Source: Sporodiniella umbellata (taxonomy: Eukaryota; Mucoromycota; Mucoromycetes; Mucorales; Rhizopodaceae). From it: a stretch of DNA of 64,000 nucleotides. This document shows positions 11,671-24,805 of the stretch, piece after piece. Each line of letters opens with the position of its first letter. The stretch's first letter is position 1. The notes beneath the pieces were generated by a model. The model was not told where the DNA came from. It saw nothing but the letters and a program-made list of their open reading frames with translations, and ran no database searches. Where the stretch lies: positions 103,300 to 167,299 of the forward strand of contig JAIXMR010000054.1 in NCBI GenBank assembly GCA_025677835.1, read 5' to 3'. The position numbers and the translations under genes were made by a program.

Positions 11671-13557
11671 TTAAAGCTCGACAATGCCCTTGACCGAGTT
11701 ACGAACAATGTCAAACAGCATGGCTTCCGAAGGAAGTGGAAAACGTTGGTAGAACTCATAATCAGGCACAGGGGTTTCCGAGCCGGTGGTTTCTAGCTTG
11801 AGATGTTGATGGTCAGGTGAGATGGATTTTTTGAATTCTTGCAGATACTCTTGGATCCTCTCTTTTGTGACTTGATCTACGGCTGGGTGATCGGATTGGA
11901 CGATAGACAGCAAGGCATCCATCGATCGAACCAGCAGCTTGGCCGGTGCTATACACATCAATCAACAACACTTGCCCCAAACAAACACTTACAAAAACAA
12001 AACGTGTTGAGCTCAGCAAATCGCTGGACCGTCGCCAGCACCATTTCAGCCGCATACACCACCAGTCGCCCGGCACGCGCCTTGAGCACCTGCGATAGGT
12101 GACTGGCCTCTTGAGGGCTCAGAAAGTTGGATTGGATGTTGATCGTCAGCCCATGAACGTAGAGACAGGTCAAGAGCTGCTGAGGGTCGTCACAGCCTTG
12201 GATCAGCGCTTTGCTACACTGCATTGGCCCCGGCCCTAACCTGAGGTAGCCTGGTAAAGAATGCCACCACACCTCTACCGTGCGCTCGAATCGTATAATA
12301 TCTTCCAACGTAAGTTCCATCCACACCCCTTCCCTGGCCATCCGCGACCGCAGCGAGAACATAGGCGTCGTACGGTTGCTTTCCAACGCCATCACATGAT
12401 GAATCAACGCCACCATGCTCTTCACCATCGCTTGCTCGTCTTCTAATACGTCCAAAGGATCCCAGCTGGGCAACGGCCCTTCCGGTCGAACGTCAGCAAT
12501 CGAGTTGATCAGTGACAAAATTGAATGCGCGTACAGGCAGTTGCGGTGGATCGTCGCATAGAGCACTCGCTGCGAACGGTCCTTTAGCTTCCGGCCCTGA
12601 CGATGCTCCGGATACTCCTTTTCTAATTGATACGCTAGCACGCTACCCACATGCGCCCATTTCCGGCACGCGTCAAACCTCAGCGTCGTAAACCAAAACG
12701 TCTGAAGCGTGTTGGTCACCACCAGCGATTCCAGCTCCCGTCCTGGCTCGTCAAAGATCTCGATCAAGTACGCCATACTCTTGCGGTAGAAAAACTCACC
12801 AAAGTACCGTTTCTCCTCCGAGCGAAAGAACGCATGCGGGCAGCTGTGCACTGAGGCTGTGGCACAGATCGCCAACGTCACCGGATCTTCCAAAACATGC
12901 GTTAGACTCGCCAGGCGTGCACGGTAGCTGTTCTCGTGAAGCATCGGCACCAAATTATTAAAGCAGTGGAAATACAGATCCACCAGCCTCGGCAAGAAAA
13001 TGCGGGGATCGATGCATTGCACCAACAAACTCTCGCTGTACTGCTTGTTTTCCACACCGGCCGTCACTTGCGCGACAGCAGAAACCGCATTCTGAATCAC
13101 ACTCGACACTTGCTTCTTGAACAAAAGCGAATCCGTCTGAAATGTCCCTACAAACGGTGACAAATACCGTACAAACGACTGTCCATACAGCTCAAACTCT
13201 CGAAAACTCTTTAATTCGCTTTCTAATACCAAACGCCCCCCTTCCACTCGAAGCTCCCACACTGGATCCACCGTCACATGTTGTACCTCCCTCTGCATCT
13301 CCATACGATTCAGAGCCAATGCTAAACATTCCGCTTGATAACTTAATTCCTCATATGCTTCATCCCAGTCATCTTTTGCCAGGCCCGTTGCACACTGTTT
13401 GCCTAGCCGTACACACCGTACACACGCATCCCCCTCTCCTTCTCTTTCGCATTTTCGTCGTCTTTGTTTACAGTCTATCGAGAAGCATTAAGCCACCCTT
13501 TTTTTTTTTTTTTTTTTTTTTTTCTTGTTTACACTGGCAGGGAGTTGGACGTACCAT
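11671..13557 (-). CDS. Zn2Cys6 fungal transcription factor
   Basis: Three exons (13557-13533, 13474-11993, 11948-11671) give 594 residues. Exon 1 is 25 nt. Splicing it on completes a binuclear zinc cluster: TPCQYCKQRRRKC then CEREGEGDACVRC and VRLGKQC, i.e. C-x2-C-x6-C-x8-C-x2-C-x6-C. The middle region resembles the fungal-specific transcription factor domain (LVDLYFHCFNNLVPMLHENS; later HVGSVLAYQLEKEYPEHR). Target genes cannot be told from sequence. Codon use is visibly more C/G-ending than in neighbouring genes. The intron behind exon 1 carries a run of about 24 A (sense). The start follows directly from the cysteine pattern. Confidence 0.9.
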
Positions 13558-13725
13558 AGAAAAAAAAAAAAAAAAAAGAGGTTTTCCCTTTTTTTCAAAC
13601 GCAGCTTATTTTTTTTTTTTGTCCCCTTTTGGTAATTAGGCCAATGATCAACCCAACCAAAAAAAAAAAAAAAAAAAAAAAAAAAGAGATGTGTGTGCGT
13701 GTTTTTATTATTATTAGTGTCGTTA

Positions 13726-15081
13726 TTAAATCTTTTCATAATCCAACTTTGTCTCCAGCTTTTTGGCATCCTGGAGTTTTCTAACTGCTTTCATAAAATC
13801 TTCTTGAATACAATAATCTCGCTCCTCCCGAATAGCAAACATACCAGCCTCTGTACATACGTTTCTTAGATCAGCCCCGTTAAATCCATCCGAAAGCTTC
13901 ACAATCGCTTCATAGTCTATATCGCCATGCTTGGCAATATGACCTGCGTGGATCTTTAAGATTTCCAAACGACCCTGTTCGTTAGGTAAAGGGATTTCAA
14001 TCTTTCGGTCCAATCGACCCGGTCGAAGCAAAGCAGGATCCAATGTGTCGGGACGATTGGTGGCCATGATTAGTTTTGTTTGGCCAAGATAGTCAAAACC
14101 GTCCATTTGGTTTAGCAGTTCCATTAAGGTACGTTGGATTTCTCTATCGGCTGAAGTACCTTCTGAGAAACGACGGCCACCGATAGCATCAATTTCATCC
14201 ATAAAAATAATACAAGGCTCATGCTCTTTAGCATAACCAAACATCTCTCTAATCAAACGTGCACTCTCGCCAATATACTTGTCTACAATCGCACTGGAGA
14301 CCACCTTTAGAAAGTTGACCTGAAGTGTGCTGGCTACCGCTTTGGCCAACAAGGTCTTGCCTGTACCCGGTGGGCCATATAATAACACGCCTTTGGGTGG
14401 TTTGACACCCACACGTAAGAAGAGTTCGGGGTTCATCAAGGGAAGTTCAATGACCTTTTTTTTTTTTTTTTTTTGAAAACCGGTTTAGATGCCTTCTTGC
14501 ACCAACTCTCTCCTTCTCTTACCTCTCTAAGCTCTCGAATCTGTTCAGACAGTCCGCCAATACCAGCAAAACTAATGTCGCCGGGATCTTCCATGGACAT
14601 GTTGTATACCAGTGGATCCACCTCACGAGGTAAAATACGCATAATGGTCAAGGTGGTCATATCGAGTGCCACACGAGCCCCTTGCTTCAACTTTTCTTTA
14701 TCGATCGTACTACGGCATCCAACCACATAACGAGGACCGCTGGTGTTTTTCACAATAACTGAATGCCATTAAACAATCTGTTTCGCACTAAAAAAAAGAA
14801 ATCCAACCTACATCGTTCATCGTCCAATTGCTTCAACACCTCACCAATCACTTGACCCACACTTTGTAAAGCCTTGATGTCATCTTCGGATTTATCGTAT
14901 TCTTTATCTAGGTTTCTTAACCCCATTCGCACTGTGTTTAGGTAAGTAACATAAAACACGGCTATACCCTCACTTTACTTTCTTTTAATTTAGCATCCGC
15001 TTCTCGATGGTCCAAAAGTCTTCTACGATAAGCATTCAAAGCTTTTGTTTTTGGATCTTGTTCAGCTTGACTAGAAGACAT
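13726..15081 (-). CDS. RPT4: 26S proteasome regulatory ATPase Rpt4 (PSMC6)
   Basis: Four exons (15081-14979, 14931-14812, 14758-14523, 14454-13726) give 395 residues, close to the family length of about 390. Coiled-coil N-terminus, then RYVVGCR (OB domain), Walker [17 protein letters not shown], Walker [15 protein letters not shown], the SRH segment [20 protein letters not shown], and the sensor region [17 protein letters not shown]. Rpt4 is one of six AAA subunits unfolding substrates for the 20S core. Residues DMTTLTIMR and [12 protein letters not shown] point to Rpt4 rather than other Rpt proteins. The last intron ends in an A-run running straight into its AG acceptor. Confidence 0.96.
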
Positions 15082-15498
15082 GAGAAAAATAAAATAAAAC
15101 GAGAGCAAAAGGACACGCGTGTTCACTTTATAAAAAGGGACGTCATCTCTGAGATCCAAAAAAAAAAAAAAAAAAAAAAAAACAAAACAAAACAAATTCT
15201 ATGCAAAAACTTTCCCCCTCCCCTTTAAAACAAACATCACAATCCTTACCTAACATTCATATCCAAAACCATACTTTCAACTCACTTGTTTTAAAAAAAA
15301 AACTAAAAAAAAAACTAAAAGAAAGTGACAGTGGAAAGACTTTCAATGGCTAAATAGAGAACGACAAAAGCCAAAAAAACAAAAGTCAAAAAAAACAACC
15401 CCCTTTAATTTTTTTTATCATTGTTTATTGAAGTGTGTAGTTGTGTGTAGTTGTGTAGGTGTGTGTGGAGGTGAATGAATACGGGTTTCTTTTTTATT
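15082..15498. other. Spacer upstream of Rpt4
   Basis: The 5' flank of Rpt4 contains an A-run of about 23 nt and, closer to the next gene, (TGTGTAGT)-like purine/pyrimidine repeats around 15430-15470. No gene seen. Confidence 0.6.
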
Positions 15499-16014
15499 TT
15501 AAGAAGAAGCGCCAGGGACATTCTTTTTCAAACCCTATTCATAAAGAAAACGGTCAGCCTTTGTCTTTTTCAGGCAAGTCTTTCTTACCAATTTCTCAAA
15601 CACACAAGTATTGAAAACACCTTCTGGCTTACGACAGGCACCCAATTCTTGGTTGTTGTTTTCTAAACATTGCCAATGAGCTTCGAATTCCTTGCCACAG
15701 TTTTCTCTAAGCTTGGAGATCCTATCAAAAGAAAACTTTAGTTTCCTTTGTCTTTTAGGCTTGGCTTACAAGTCAATAGCACATCGGGTCACTTTTCTTC
15801 CCTCTTTGAGACAGTGCTCAGGGTTGTTGTTTTCGCTCTTGCAAAGCATGAAATCTTCATTGTATTCTTTACAGTATTGTCCAATAAAGAAAGAAGCACT
15901 CTTCAAAGGAGCAGAAGTCGCTCCAACCTCATCTACCTTGGGAACTGAGCTGGGAAGAGGCGTGGGATCCACAAACGCTTTATGGGCTAAAGAAGAATCT
16001 GCAACAGTGGACAT
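15499..16014 (-). CDS. Complex I twin-CHCH subunit, NDUFA8-like
   Basis: Three exons (16014-15770, 15721-15589, 15534-15499) give 137 residues. Two coiled-coil-helix cysteine modules can be seen: YCKEYNEDFMLC with HCLKEGRKVTRCAIDL, then NCGKEFEAHWQC with LGACRKPEGVFNTC. The upstream PLKSASFFIGQYC is typical of NDUFA8 (the 19-kDa/PGIV subunit) of mitochondrial NADH:ubiquinone oxidoreductase. There is no cleavable presequence, as expected for Mia40-imported CHCH proteins. Shorter than the animal protein (172) but similar to fungal forms. The start is the only Met in frame before the cysteine modules. Confidence 0.9.
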
Positions 16015-16524
16015 GATTAATGTAACTTATTTCCGGGCTATACAAGTAGTTTATAAAAAAAACTTTTTTCTATTGCCGTGTTTTTTTAAAGTATAAAAGA
16101 AAATACAATTGTCAATCTTTAGTTTCTTGGATTCTAACTCTTTTTTTTTTTTTTTTTTTTGACATTTACTTTTTTAAAGGTGGAAGTCGCAGAAAAAAAA
16201 AAAAAGAAAAGAAAAATTCATGAGTGATGTCCAAATTCGGGGGCAAGCTGTGTGCATCGGAACACGAAATTCTGATGACATAGATAGCTTGGAAGAAGCA
16301 ACAGAAATTTAGCAGAGTACTAACAGCTTTGCCTTCTTTTCGCTGCAACAAGTTCTCTATCTATCTTTTTATCAAAAAAAAAAAAAAAAAAAAAGCTTTG
16401 GGTGGTTGAATCACAAGCTCAAGTAGGTTACTGTCTACACTCGTGCGATGATAGTGGCAGTAAGCATAGATTTAAAGTAAATAAATAGTCTGATTGGTCA
16501 AACTGCCTTATTTTTTAAGCCCCT

Positions 16525-16556
<32 letters not shown>

Positions 16557-16592
16557 CGATAACTTTATTCAACAATCGATCGATCGAGTAGA
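16015..16592. other. Divergent spacer between NDUFA8-like and Mex67-like genes
   Basis: 578 bp containing T-runs at 16141-16160 and 16528-16556 and an A-run near 16374. The T-run at 16528 ends about 36 bp before the Mex67 start. No gene seen. Confidence 0.6.
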
Positions 16593-18126
16593 ATGCCAGC
16601 AGCAAAAGGTCTATTTTCTATGTTTGGTGGTATAGCACCTGATACCGAAAAAGGAGCAAAATCTTCTATTTTGAGCAACAAGGACAAATCAGAAAGCGAC
16701 TCCTGGCAAACCGCCACCAACAAAAAAGCTTCAAGAGGTTTAGCCTTGAAGGCAAGAGCTTCTGGGAAAAATGTCACCATCACAGCAAATAAAAAGAAAA
16801 TTATTGAGGAAGGTGAAGACATTGATATGGGAGGAATGGGAAAGAAGAAAAAGAAAAGAAACCAATTGTGCGTTAGATCTAAATTACTTGCAACGTTCGA
16901 TCACTCATTTTTTTTTTTTTTTTTTGTAGCAATCCCTATGGCCGATCAAGGCCTAGTGCAACAAAAAAAGTCGAGACAGCAGCTCCTATACAGAGAATTG
17001 ATATTTTGGTAATAGACTTGTTTCGTACCACATCAAAGTAATAACGCACACTAGATTTCCGGGTTTGAACCAGGAACAGAAACAGGTATTGTTCCGTTTT
17101 TAGTTCAAAAATCCAAAAAGCAATGGGAAGTCGTGGATGTAAAAGTAGATCAAGGGCAGATGCTTTTGACTGTGAGCGACCCAGTGATTGCCCGTATTTT
17201 GGTGCGTTTGGATGGCTATATCTTTGGTACACAGCAATTGAGAATCAGCCTTTTTGACCCCAACTCACCCTTGGCGGCTTCGGTTCAGCCCTCAGCTCCT
17301 GAAAACAATAAAAAGACGACGATTGATATTCTCAGAGACTTTTTGAGAAGCCGTTGGAATAGTGAGACGCGCTTTTTGAATTTGGATGATATGGCGTCCG
17401 ATCCCATCTTGAAAAAATCAGCCATTCGTCCTCCTGGCGCTCCGGGATCCAATGCGACGGTTGGACCAGCCATGATGAAACTTGCTGGCGAAATGTTTCA
17501 AGAAGTTGTGACCATCTCATTTTCTCGCAACCATCTAAAAAACGTTCAACAGATATCAACCATAGCACAATACTTGCCCAACGTTCAGAATATATCCTTA
17601 CAAAGCAACCTGATCAAAGACTACGAAGGACTCGAGGCTCTCAGCGGTACAGGAAAATTAAAAAACCTAAGAGAGCTTCTTCTTTCGGGTAACCCTCTTT
17701 GTGAATCCGAGTTGAAACAAAGAAACACTAACCGTGGCTATATTCGAAATATCGCTAAGCGATTTCCTACCTTGAACCTTTTGGATGGCCAACCGTTACA
17801 GCTTACAGAAGATGAGATAGCTTCTGTTCATAAAACAGGCCGTGTTCTGCCGCTTGATAACCAAGGTAGCTTTTTCGATAGCGAAGTGACACGGTCTATT
17901 GCTACCGACTTTTTGAACAAATACTATTATTCTTTCGATAACGATAGGCTCTCTCTACCCATTATCTATGACAGCAGCTCGGTCTTTTCTGTGACAAGTA
18001 GTCTCAAACTTCGTGCTCAACAAAAACAGAAAAGAAAAGAGAAAAAGAAGCGGATGGATGATGACGAAAGACTTACTTGGACTACCTTGAGCCGAAACCT
18101 GATGGGAAAAGCCAAAAGTAAGACCC

Positions 18127-18159
<33 letters not shown>

Positions 18160-18575
18160 TCGATATTCATCCATCTCTATCGATTGTAGAGCAAGACGGA
18201 AAAGGTCTACAAATCGGTGCGGAAGCGGTTGGCATTGCTCTTTCTAGATTACCCACAACCCTACATGACTTGGCAAACATGAAGGATTTTGTAGTAGATG
18301 CTCATCAGACACCAGCTGGGCTGATTGTTTGCTTACATGGAGAGTTTAAAGAAGACACGTCACTACCACCTTACTCTTTTGATCGTACTTTCCTTCTGCG
18401 TCCTTCTACCCCCGAATCGCCGTAAGTTAACAAACAAAAATCCCTTCCACCAAACCATTCTAATTAACAACTGTCTAGCGCTGGAGCGGCTGGATGGCCT
18501 TACGTAGTTTTAAGTGACATGCTTTGTGTTCGTGACTACAATGGAAATGGTGGTTTCCAACCCCAACAGCCCTAA
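16593..18575 (+). CDS. MEX67: mRNA export receptor of the Mex67/NXF1 (TAP) family
   Basis: Five exons (16593-16867, 16930-17008, 17055-18117, 18190-18421, 18479-18575) give 581 residues. Basic N-terminal tail, an RNA-binding-like domain (ILISGFEPGTETGIVPFL..KSKKQWE), leucine-rich repeats (LPNVQNISLQSNLIKDYEGL; RELLLSGNPLC), and an NTF2-like domain (FLNKYYYSFDNDRLSL; MKDFVVDAHQTPAGLIV). It exports mRNA with Mtr2/NXT1 through nuclear pores. The protein stops just after the NTF2-like domain (DYNGNGGFQPQQP), so the UBA-like TAP-C domain that binds FG nucleoporins is missing. Intron 3 contains a (TA)n tract, is 72 nt long and stop-free in frame. Confidence 0.93.
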
Positions 18576-18577
18576 GG

Positions 18578-18615
<38 letters not shown>

Positions 18616-18771
18616 TAAATAAAACCCTACTGGAACTAATTATCATCCGTTGAGTATACTCTCCAAACGACTCTTTCTGCGATTTGGAGCGTTACTTGAA
18701 TTTTATGAGTACCTTATTATGCAATGACTTGCATCAATAATGAAACATTTACGTTTCGTTTTATTTTTTTT

Positions 18772-19543
18772 TTATAGCAAACGCTCGATGATATTCAAAC
18801 AGCTATCATCATACCCAGCTCCAAACATAGCGTAATGATTGAGCTGATGATAGAGTTCATACAACATGAGTCGTTCGGGTCGACCTTCTGTGCCATTGTT
18901 TTGTAACGGAAAATGATCGTCATAAGCATCGAGCAGGGTGGAGCCAAGACCCCCCCCCCCAACATTTTCATCATACCAAATTCGACTTCATGATGGCCAT
19001 AATAAGGTGCGGGATCAAATAGGACTGGAAGATTTGTATCAGCGTTGACAGCCCAGTTTCCTGACCAGAGATCACCATGCAAAAGACAAGGTTGAATATC
19101 GTCTAAGGCATCTTTACCCAACCAGTGGTCCATGCGCGCACAAAGTATGCTAGCTGAAACATCCAAGTCTGTATTTTGACCCTTGACCTGATCCAACAGA
19201 GGCTTCATTCGTTGTTGTAACCAGAACTGACACCAGTCTGAACTGGGACCGTTTTCAAGTCGTGTAGAACCACAGAAAGAGGTCACGTCGAAACCAAACT
19301 TATCGCTCTGGCCTTTAAAATGGAGTTGTGCAAGCTGTGCGCCCATCTTACGTTGAATGTCTGGGTTAGATACGTTGAATCTCATTGGGATATATTCTGT
19401 GACAAGATAGGAAGGCTGATCTTTGCTGGCTGTATAATGTATCAATTTGGGTGCGAATCCTGGTGAGATGGTATCCATTTTTTTTAGAGCCAACGCTTCT
19501 GCCTCAAACATAGCAGCAGCAGTCTTTTCTTTATTAAACTAAG

Positions 19544-19624
<81 letters not shown>

Positions 19625-19793
19625 CACCACAAAAGAGAAATAAACCAATTACTTTCACAAACAGGTCGCCATGGTCTGTAGTATAACACCAGGCGTCATT
19701 AATACACCCTCCGCCTAAATTCCTTTTTTTATACACTTTTGAACAAATCCCAACTTTCTTTATTTCTTTCTCAACACGATCCGTGATAGACAT
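18772..19793 (-). CDS. Fructosamine/ketosamine-3-kinase family protein with a frame break in a G/C tract
   Basis: Two exons (19793-19653 and 19523-18772). The N-terminal nucleotide loop GGGCINDAWCYTT, then EAEALALKKM, and the kinase motifs LLHGDLWSGN and FDPAPYYGHHEVEFGM identify the FN3K family (aminoglycoside-phosphotransferase fold), which repairs glycated proteins by phosphorylating ketosamines. A run of 11 C (18950-18960) interrupts the frame two residues after MMKM. The family-like C-terminus (RLMLYELYHQLNHYAMFG) continues in another frame to a stop at 18772. Two bases fewer or one more in the tract would restore the frame. The intron holds a long ATT repeat. Confidence 0.82.
18950..18960. 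repeat. C11 homopolymer causing a frame break
   Basis: Eleven C in a row inside the FN3K-like coding exon (G11 on the coding strand). Coding evidence on both sides lies in different frames. Confidence 0.9.
19545..19622. repeat. (ATT)26 microsatellite within an intron
   Basis: About 26 perfect ATT units lie in the single intron (19524-19652) of the FN3K-like gene. They make up more than half of its length. Confidence 0.95.
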
Positions 19794-22760
19794 TTCTTTT
19801 TTACTCTAGAAACAAAAGAGGAAAGTCTACTTGAAAACAAAACAAAAAAATTAATAAAATCTACCTTTTACGTCATACTTGGCCAACCAGTAGCTTTGAT
19901 GTTAGAGAGAAAAAAAAAACGTGGGTATGTCTAAAATAGTCGGTTGAATCTCTTAAGGCCAGTATAGAAACTGAACGAGAACAAAAAAAAAAAAAAAAAA
20001 AAAAAGACCGCCATTTGTTGACATAAAAAACAGGCTACTTGCACCTCCTACGTAGCTCGTATATTTTGTTTGTAAAAACGCGGTAGATGTCAATCGATGC
20101 ATTGCTAAAAACATGCCAATAGGCATACACAAAAGCACTAACAAACAACAATAAATACATATACATATATCATACAAGGGCGCGTCTAATATGTGGTTAA
20201 AGTTGAAAGGCAGCTTTTAGTAACGCAATTGTTTTTTTTAAACATACTTTGATACTATTTTATCATATATGTACAATGTTCTCGACAAGCAGTATCATCG
20301 TAAAAAAAAAAAAGGAACTGGACAGAGCCCCAACTCGCCCAAGTTGAATAAACTAAAGATTGAGACAGGAATCTTATTTAATTTTCAAATTGTTATCCAT
20401 CTGTATTCTGTAAGATATATGTGCCAATCCAACGCTTCTTAACGAGACACGATGCTCCTTCTTATTTTATAGTTGGTTTTGTTTTGAAGAGGTATTGTCT
20501 ATATACTTTTGACCGTATAAAACGCCTCATTATACAAGAAAAAACGTAATTTTTAAAATATCCAAAGGAGAATAGATTTCAATGTTAAAAGAAAAAAAAA
20601 AAAACGTTCTACAGTAAAACAATAGATCTATATATCCAATACTATCGTTTTCTCAAAGTAAAAACACTTTTTATAAACGATCCATTCAAGAAAAGTAGTT
20701 GTGTTTCGCTAAAAAGAGATCGTTTACTTTAGTAGTATACCCTAGTTTAATCACAGATTCATGTTCAATTGCCTTTGAACATCCAGGGATAATTGGCCAA
20801 TGACATGGATTTTGATTGGCTGTGGCATTACCTGTTGGAAGCAAATATTATGACAAGGAATGAGATCATAAAAGTAACAATGAGAGCGGACCAATCTGCT
20901 CTAAAATATCATTGGCAATCTATTGACAAAAGATGTATTTTAAAATGATGGACAACAGTTTTGTTTTGTTTTGTCAAATAAATAAAAACCGACAAATTTT
21001 AGGTTCAAGCTGAACTTTCTACTTTTGACGTGTTTCTGTCATTGTTATTATTAAGGAAAAGCCTCCCCCCCCTTATTTGGATAAGAATAGAGTAGGGGTA
21101 GATGTACTGATTGTGAAGAAACAAAGAGGAATCCGATTTATTGGAGCTCTTTTTTTCTCAATTGATCGTTTGATGTCATTGACGGGTCATTTTGTATATT
21201 ACTACTTGTAATACAATATACTACACACCACTCCAGTTTTTAACGCAACTTTCTTGTCTGAGTTACCAGGCTGTTTTCGCTCCTAGCTTCCTAATAAAGA
21301 AAGAGTAACAATCAGGAGGTCCAGAGGATATTTCATTGGGCGTATCTATCGTCTACCAAAATATTTATATTAGTTTAGGAACGGGTCCATATGTATGTGC
21401 GTGAGGGTATATTCCATCTGAATAAAATACAAGATCAAAACAAAACTTTATTTATTTATGTTTTAAAGGGAGAAAAGTAAATAGTTTGAAAATCTATAAA
21501 CACATACACATACATTTTTACTCTAAAGCCATTGAACGCTCAAATAATAACTAGAATTGAAACCACTTTATTTTGGCCCCTTTTTCGCTCGGGTGCAACC
21601 TGGTTCTTGAACCGATGAAAATGTTGGCACCTAAAAGAATTCCTTTTTTCTGTAACATGAAATTGTGTAACATTGGGCGCGTAGTTGAAAACGTATACAC
21701 ACACATTCCGGCTGATAGACGTCGTTGGTTGCAATCATTTATCGGCCAAAGAAAACTGATTTTTATTTAGCTATGGTAAGCTTGGGTTACCGAAAAAAGA
21801 CATCTCATGTTAGGCTAGAAACAAGCACTTTGAGGCCAAAGTCAGATACCCTACTAGTCATCCAGCAGCAAGATGCAGGCAATTTAAAAAATGATAAAAG
21901 AAAATCTGGGCTATACAAAAAATATTACTTTTTTCAGTTTATAAATGGGCTTTGGGTTATGTGTAAGGATGAGTTTCTAAGAGACGATGAGCGACATCAT
22001 CATACGTCAAAAATCAGTAGATCGAGGCTACATATGAACTAAATCTTGTTGAGCCTTTACTTCAAAACCTTTGTTCAATAAAAGGTGTATAAACACTAGC
22101 AGCAAACCAGATGAAATGCTGCAAGCAGCTATAGCATAAAAAAGCACGCTGTGTCAGGAAAAAAAAAAGAGCCAAAGACGTATTGTGTATTTTTCCTTTT
22201 TATTGATGTTTTATCGCCATATCATAGCTTAATATAATCTTTATACAAGCTGTGTCTGACTTTGTCGTCACTAACAATGTGTACTGCCGCGAGCCTTTTC
22301 TCTTTCATCTACAAAAAATGAATAAGGCCCAACAACGTGCTTGGCCCCAGGCTCAACACTTTTTGAAATAAACCCTTTTGGAGGTAAATAGTTTGCAACA
22401 CTATTGTCAATCAGGAACAAGAAAAATAGGCGCATAGTTATGCATCATGTTTAACTTACTCTCCTTTAGAGATGAGACACTAGATCGGTTCACAATGTGA
22501 CGAAAAAAAAAAAGTCTAAGCACAGTAACCTTTCATTTGTTTTTATTGTTATTATCCTTTTAGTATAGTGCAAAAAGTGTGCCCAGCCATGCATTTAACA
22601 AAGAAAAAACAACTACCCCTTAAATAACCACATTTTGAAGCTATCTTTGTGTTCGCTGCACTCTCCTGAGTTGCTCCTGTGTTTTTTTTTTTTTTTCTTT
22701 GTTTTGTTTTGACAACGGTATCCAACTTGGATTTGAAAAAGGAGTATTTTTTATGTTTTC

Positions 22761-22794
<34 letters not shown>

Positions 22795-24768
22795 TAACAG
22801 CTATTACCGTAGATACTTGAGTGGATTTAAAAACTTGGTGAAAGGTCACTCTTGTAATTCTGGCCACAGAGCAAATTCTAGAGTGTACAATGTCTATCTT
22901 GTTCGCGTGTATCTGATCTCCGCTCCGTCCGACAGACCAAACCTTACACAATATTTTTTTTTGGGTCTCGAACGAGAAAATAGGAATAAAGAAAAAAAAA
23001 ATTGGGTATCAAAGGTAGGACAGAAAACAAGAGGTAACGGCGGAGGGTATCAGGAAAAGTTTTCTGTTGACCAATTCTACACTATTGATAAGCAATGACT
23101 GCCATGCGGAATGTTTGTTTCATTTCGTCTTTTGCTTATGACTCCGTTTGAATAAAGACAGAATCTATAACTGCTCCCCCCTATAACGTTCAGTCATCGA
23201 TTGATTAATAAGAACTACCAAAAAAAAAAATAGCTCCTACTATGCGGAGATACAGTCAGTTTTCCAAACAATCAATGATAGGTGCTCAAAAGACTACTGG
23301 TATAAAGAAGCTACGAAGGATTGGACAGACTGATCTGAATAGATGTCACACAACTAAATAAAAGCCTTCTTTGTCAACAACACAGGCTGTTTTGCAATGG
23401 CACTGAGACAAAGAGGAGCGCCCTTTTTGAAATAAAAGAAATATGACAATAACTTGAATCAAGCAAAACACAACTCTGCCAAGTATTAAAAGCAAAATCC
23501 CTAATTGTGTTGCGTTTTAGCACTCGGAAAATAAAATGCAAGCTACTGAAGCTCTTGCAGTCTGTCTATTCTAAACAGTTCTTAATGTAGTATTGAACAA
23601 TTGCCTTATTTTGCTTACACTTTTTTTTTTTTTTTTTTTTTTTGGAGAAGCTTTTCTAAAGGCTGTAGTCTATCAAAGATAGCCATTTAGTGGCTACGTA
23701 GAAGGCTATATACAGCAATTACAATTACATTTAGCTTTTTTCTGTTAAAATTTTGTGATTAAGTTAGTTGTTTCGTTGATTATATCTTTCAGAAAACGGT
23801 CAAATTTTTTTTTTTTTTCAAAACTTTATCAATTCTAGTAGATTTAAACACGATTCATTGCTTTCTAGTATACTTTGTTCCTCGTTTTTAAAAGGCTGCC
23901 TTTAGCACCGAATATCCCCGTACATCCCATCATTATGCTAAATTATAGGAGCAAAAAAAAAAAAAAAAAAGCGCTTGAAAGCTCTAACAGCAAAGTGATA
24001 CTTAGTGAGATACCTCGCTGATGCAAATAGTGTATTGTTTACTGACGGAAAACAGATCTTACGTTGTTTGTAGATAAAAACACCTGAAATACTAGTTTAT
24101 ATACACGAGTTTAGTTAGATTTATGTCTCTTTTGCTTAAAGTGATTAGCTTTGTCAAGTCCTCTGTATGGCGGATTTCACTGTTAATTTCTGTGATAAGC
24201 TTTATGATATTCCCCTTGTTATACTTCACAAAAAAAAAAAAGCAAATGCTAATTACTTCATTAGAATACTGAAGAGAGTAAATAGTATACCGTACAAAGA
24301 AGTTAAAGGATCGAATGCTGTTAAAGAAATGAATGCTGCTGCTTTAGCTTAGACTTCTATTTACGAGGCCGATAACAAAACATTCTGAGTTTAAACTGGC
24401 GTAGTGTATTATTCCAAAACGAGACACTTTATGTGTCTAAAAAATAGAAATAAAAACATTTCAGAAAAAAAAAAGCGTCACCCGAAAGCAGTTTGTTTTG
24501 CCTGGCTTGATTTAGCTTGCTGCGAAATTTTGTTTTATTTCAAGAAGGGACAATTGTTTTATGACTACGGACAAAGTGTGCCGTTTTTATTGTAAATTCG
24601 ATTTGTATCTTTATTTTTTTTTTTAGTGATATGTTTAATTATTACACCTTTCTGTCACATGAGTCATGGAAAGAATCTTTATTGGTGACTGTATATTAAC
24701 GGTAGCACCAATTAAAGGGGCAAGGTTCACATAAAAAAAAAAACAAAAGTTCCGGTAGTAAGCGAATG

Positions 24769-24805
<37 letters not shown>

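Noticed and set aside
21573..22042. Open stretches of 65 and 105 codons in the gene-poor region
   Set aside because: The longer one lacks an ATG start, neither resembles a known family, and splice signals that would extend them were not found.
22679..23098. 139-codon open stretch
   Set aside because: It begins without an ATG, reads through long T and A runs as Phe and Lys, and shows no domain.
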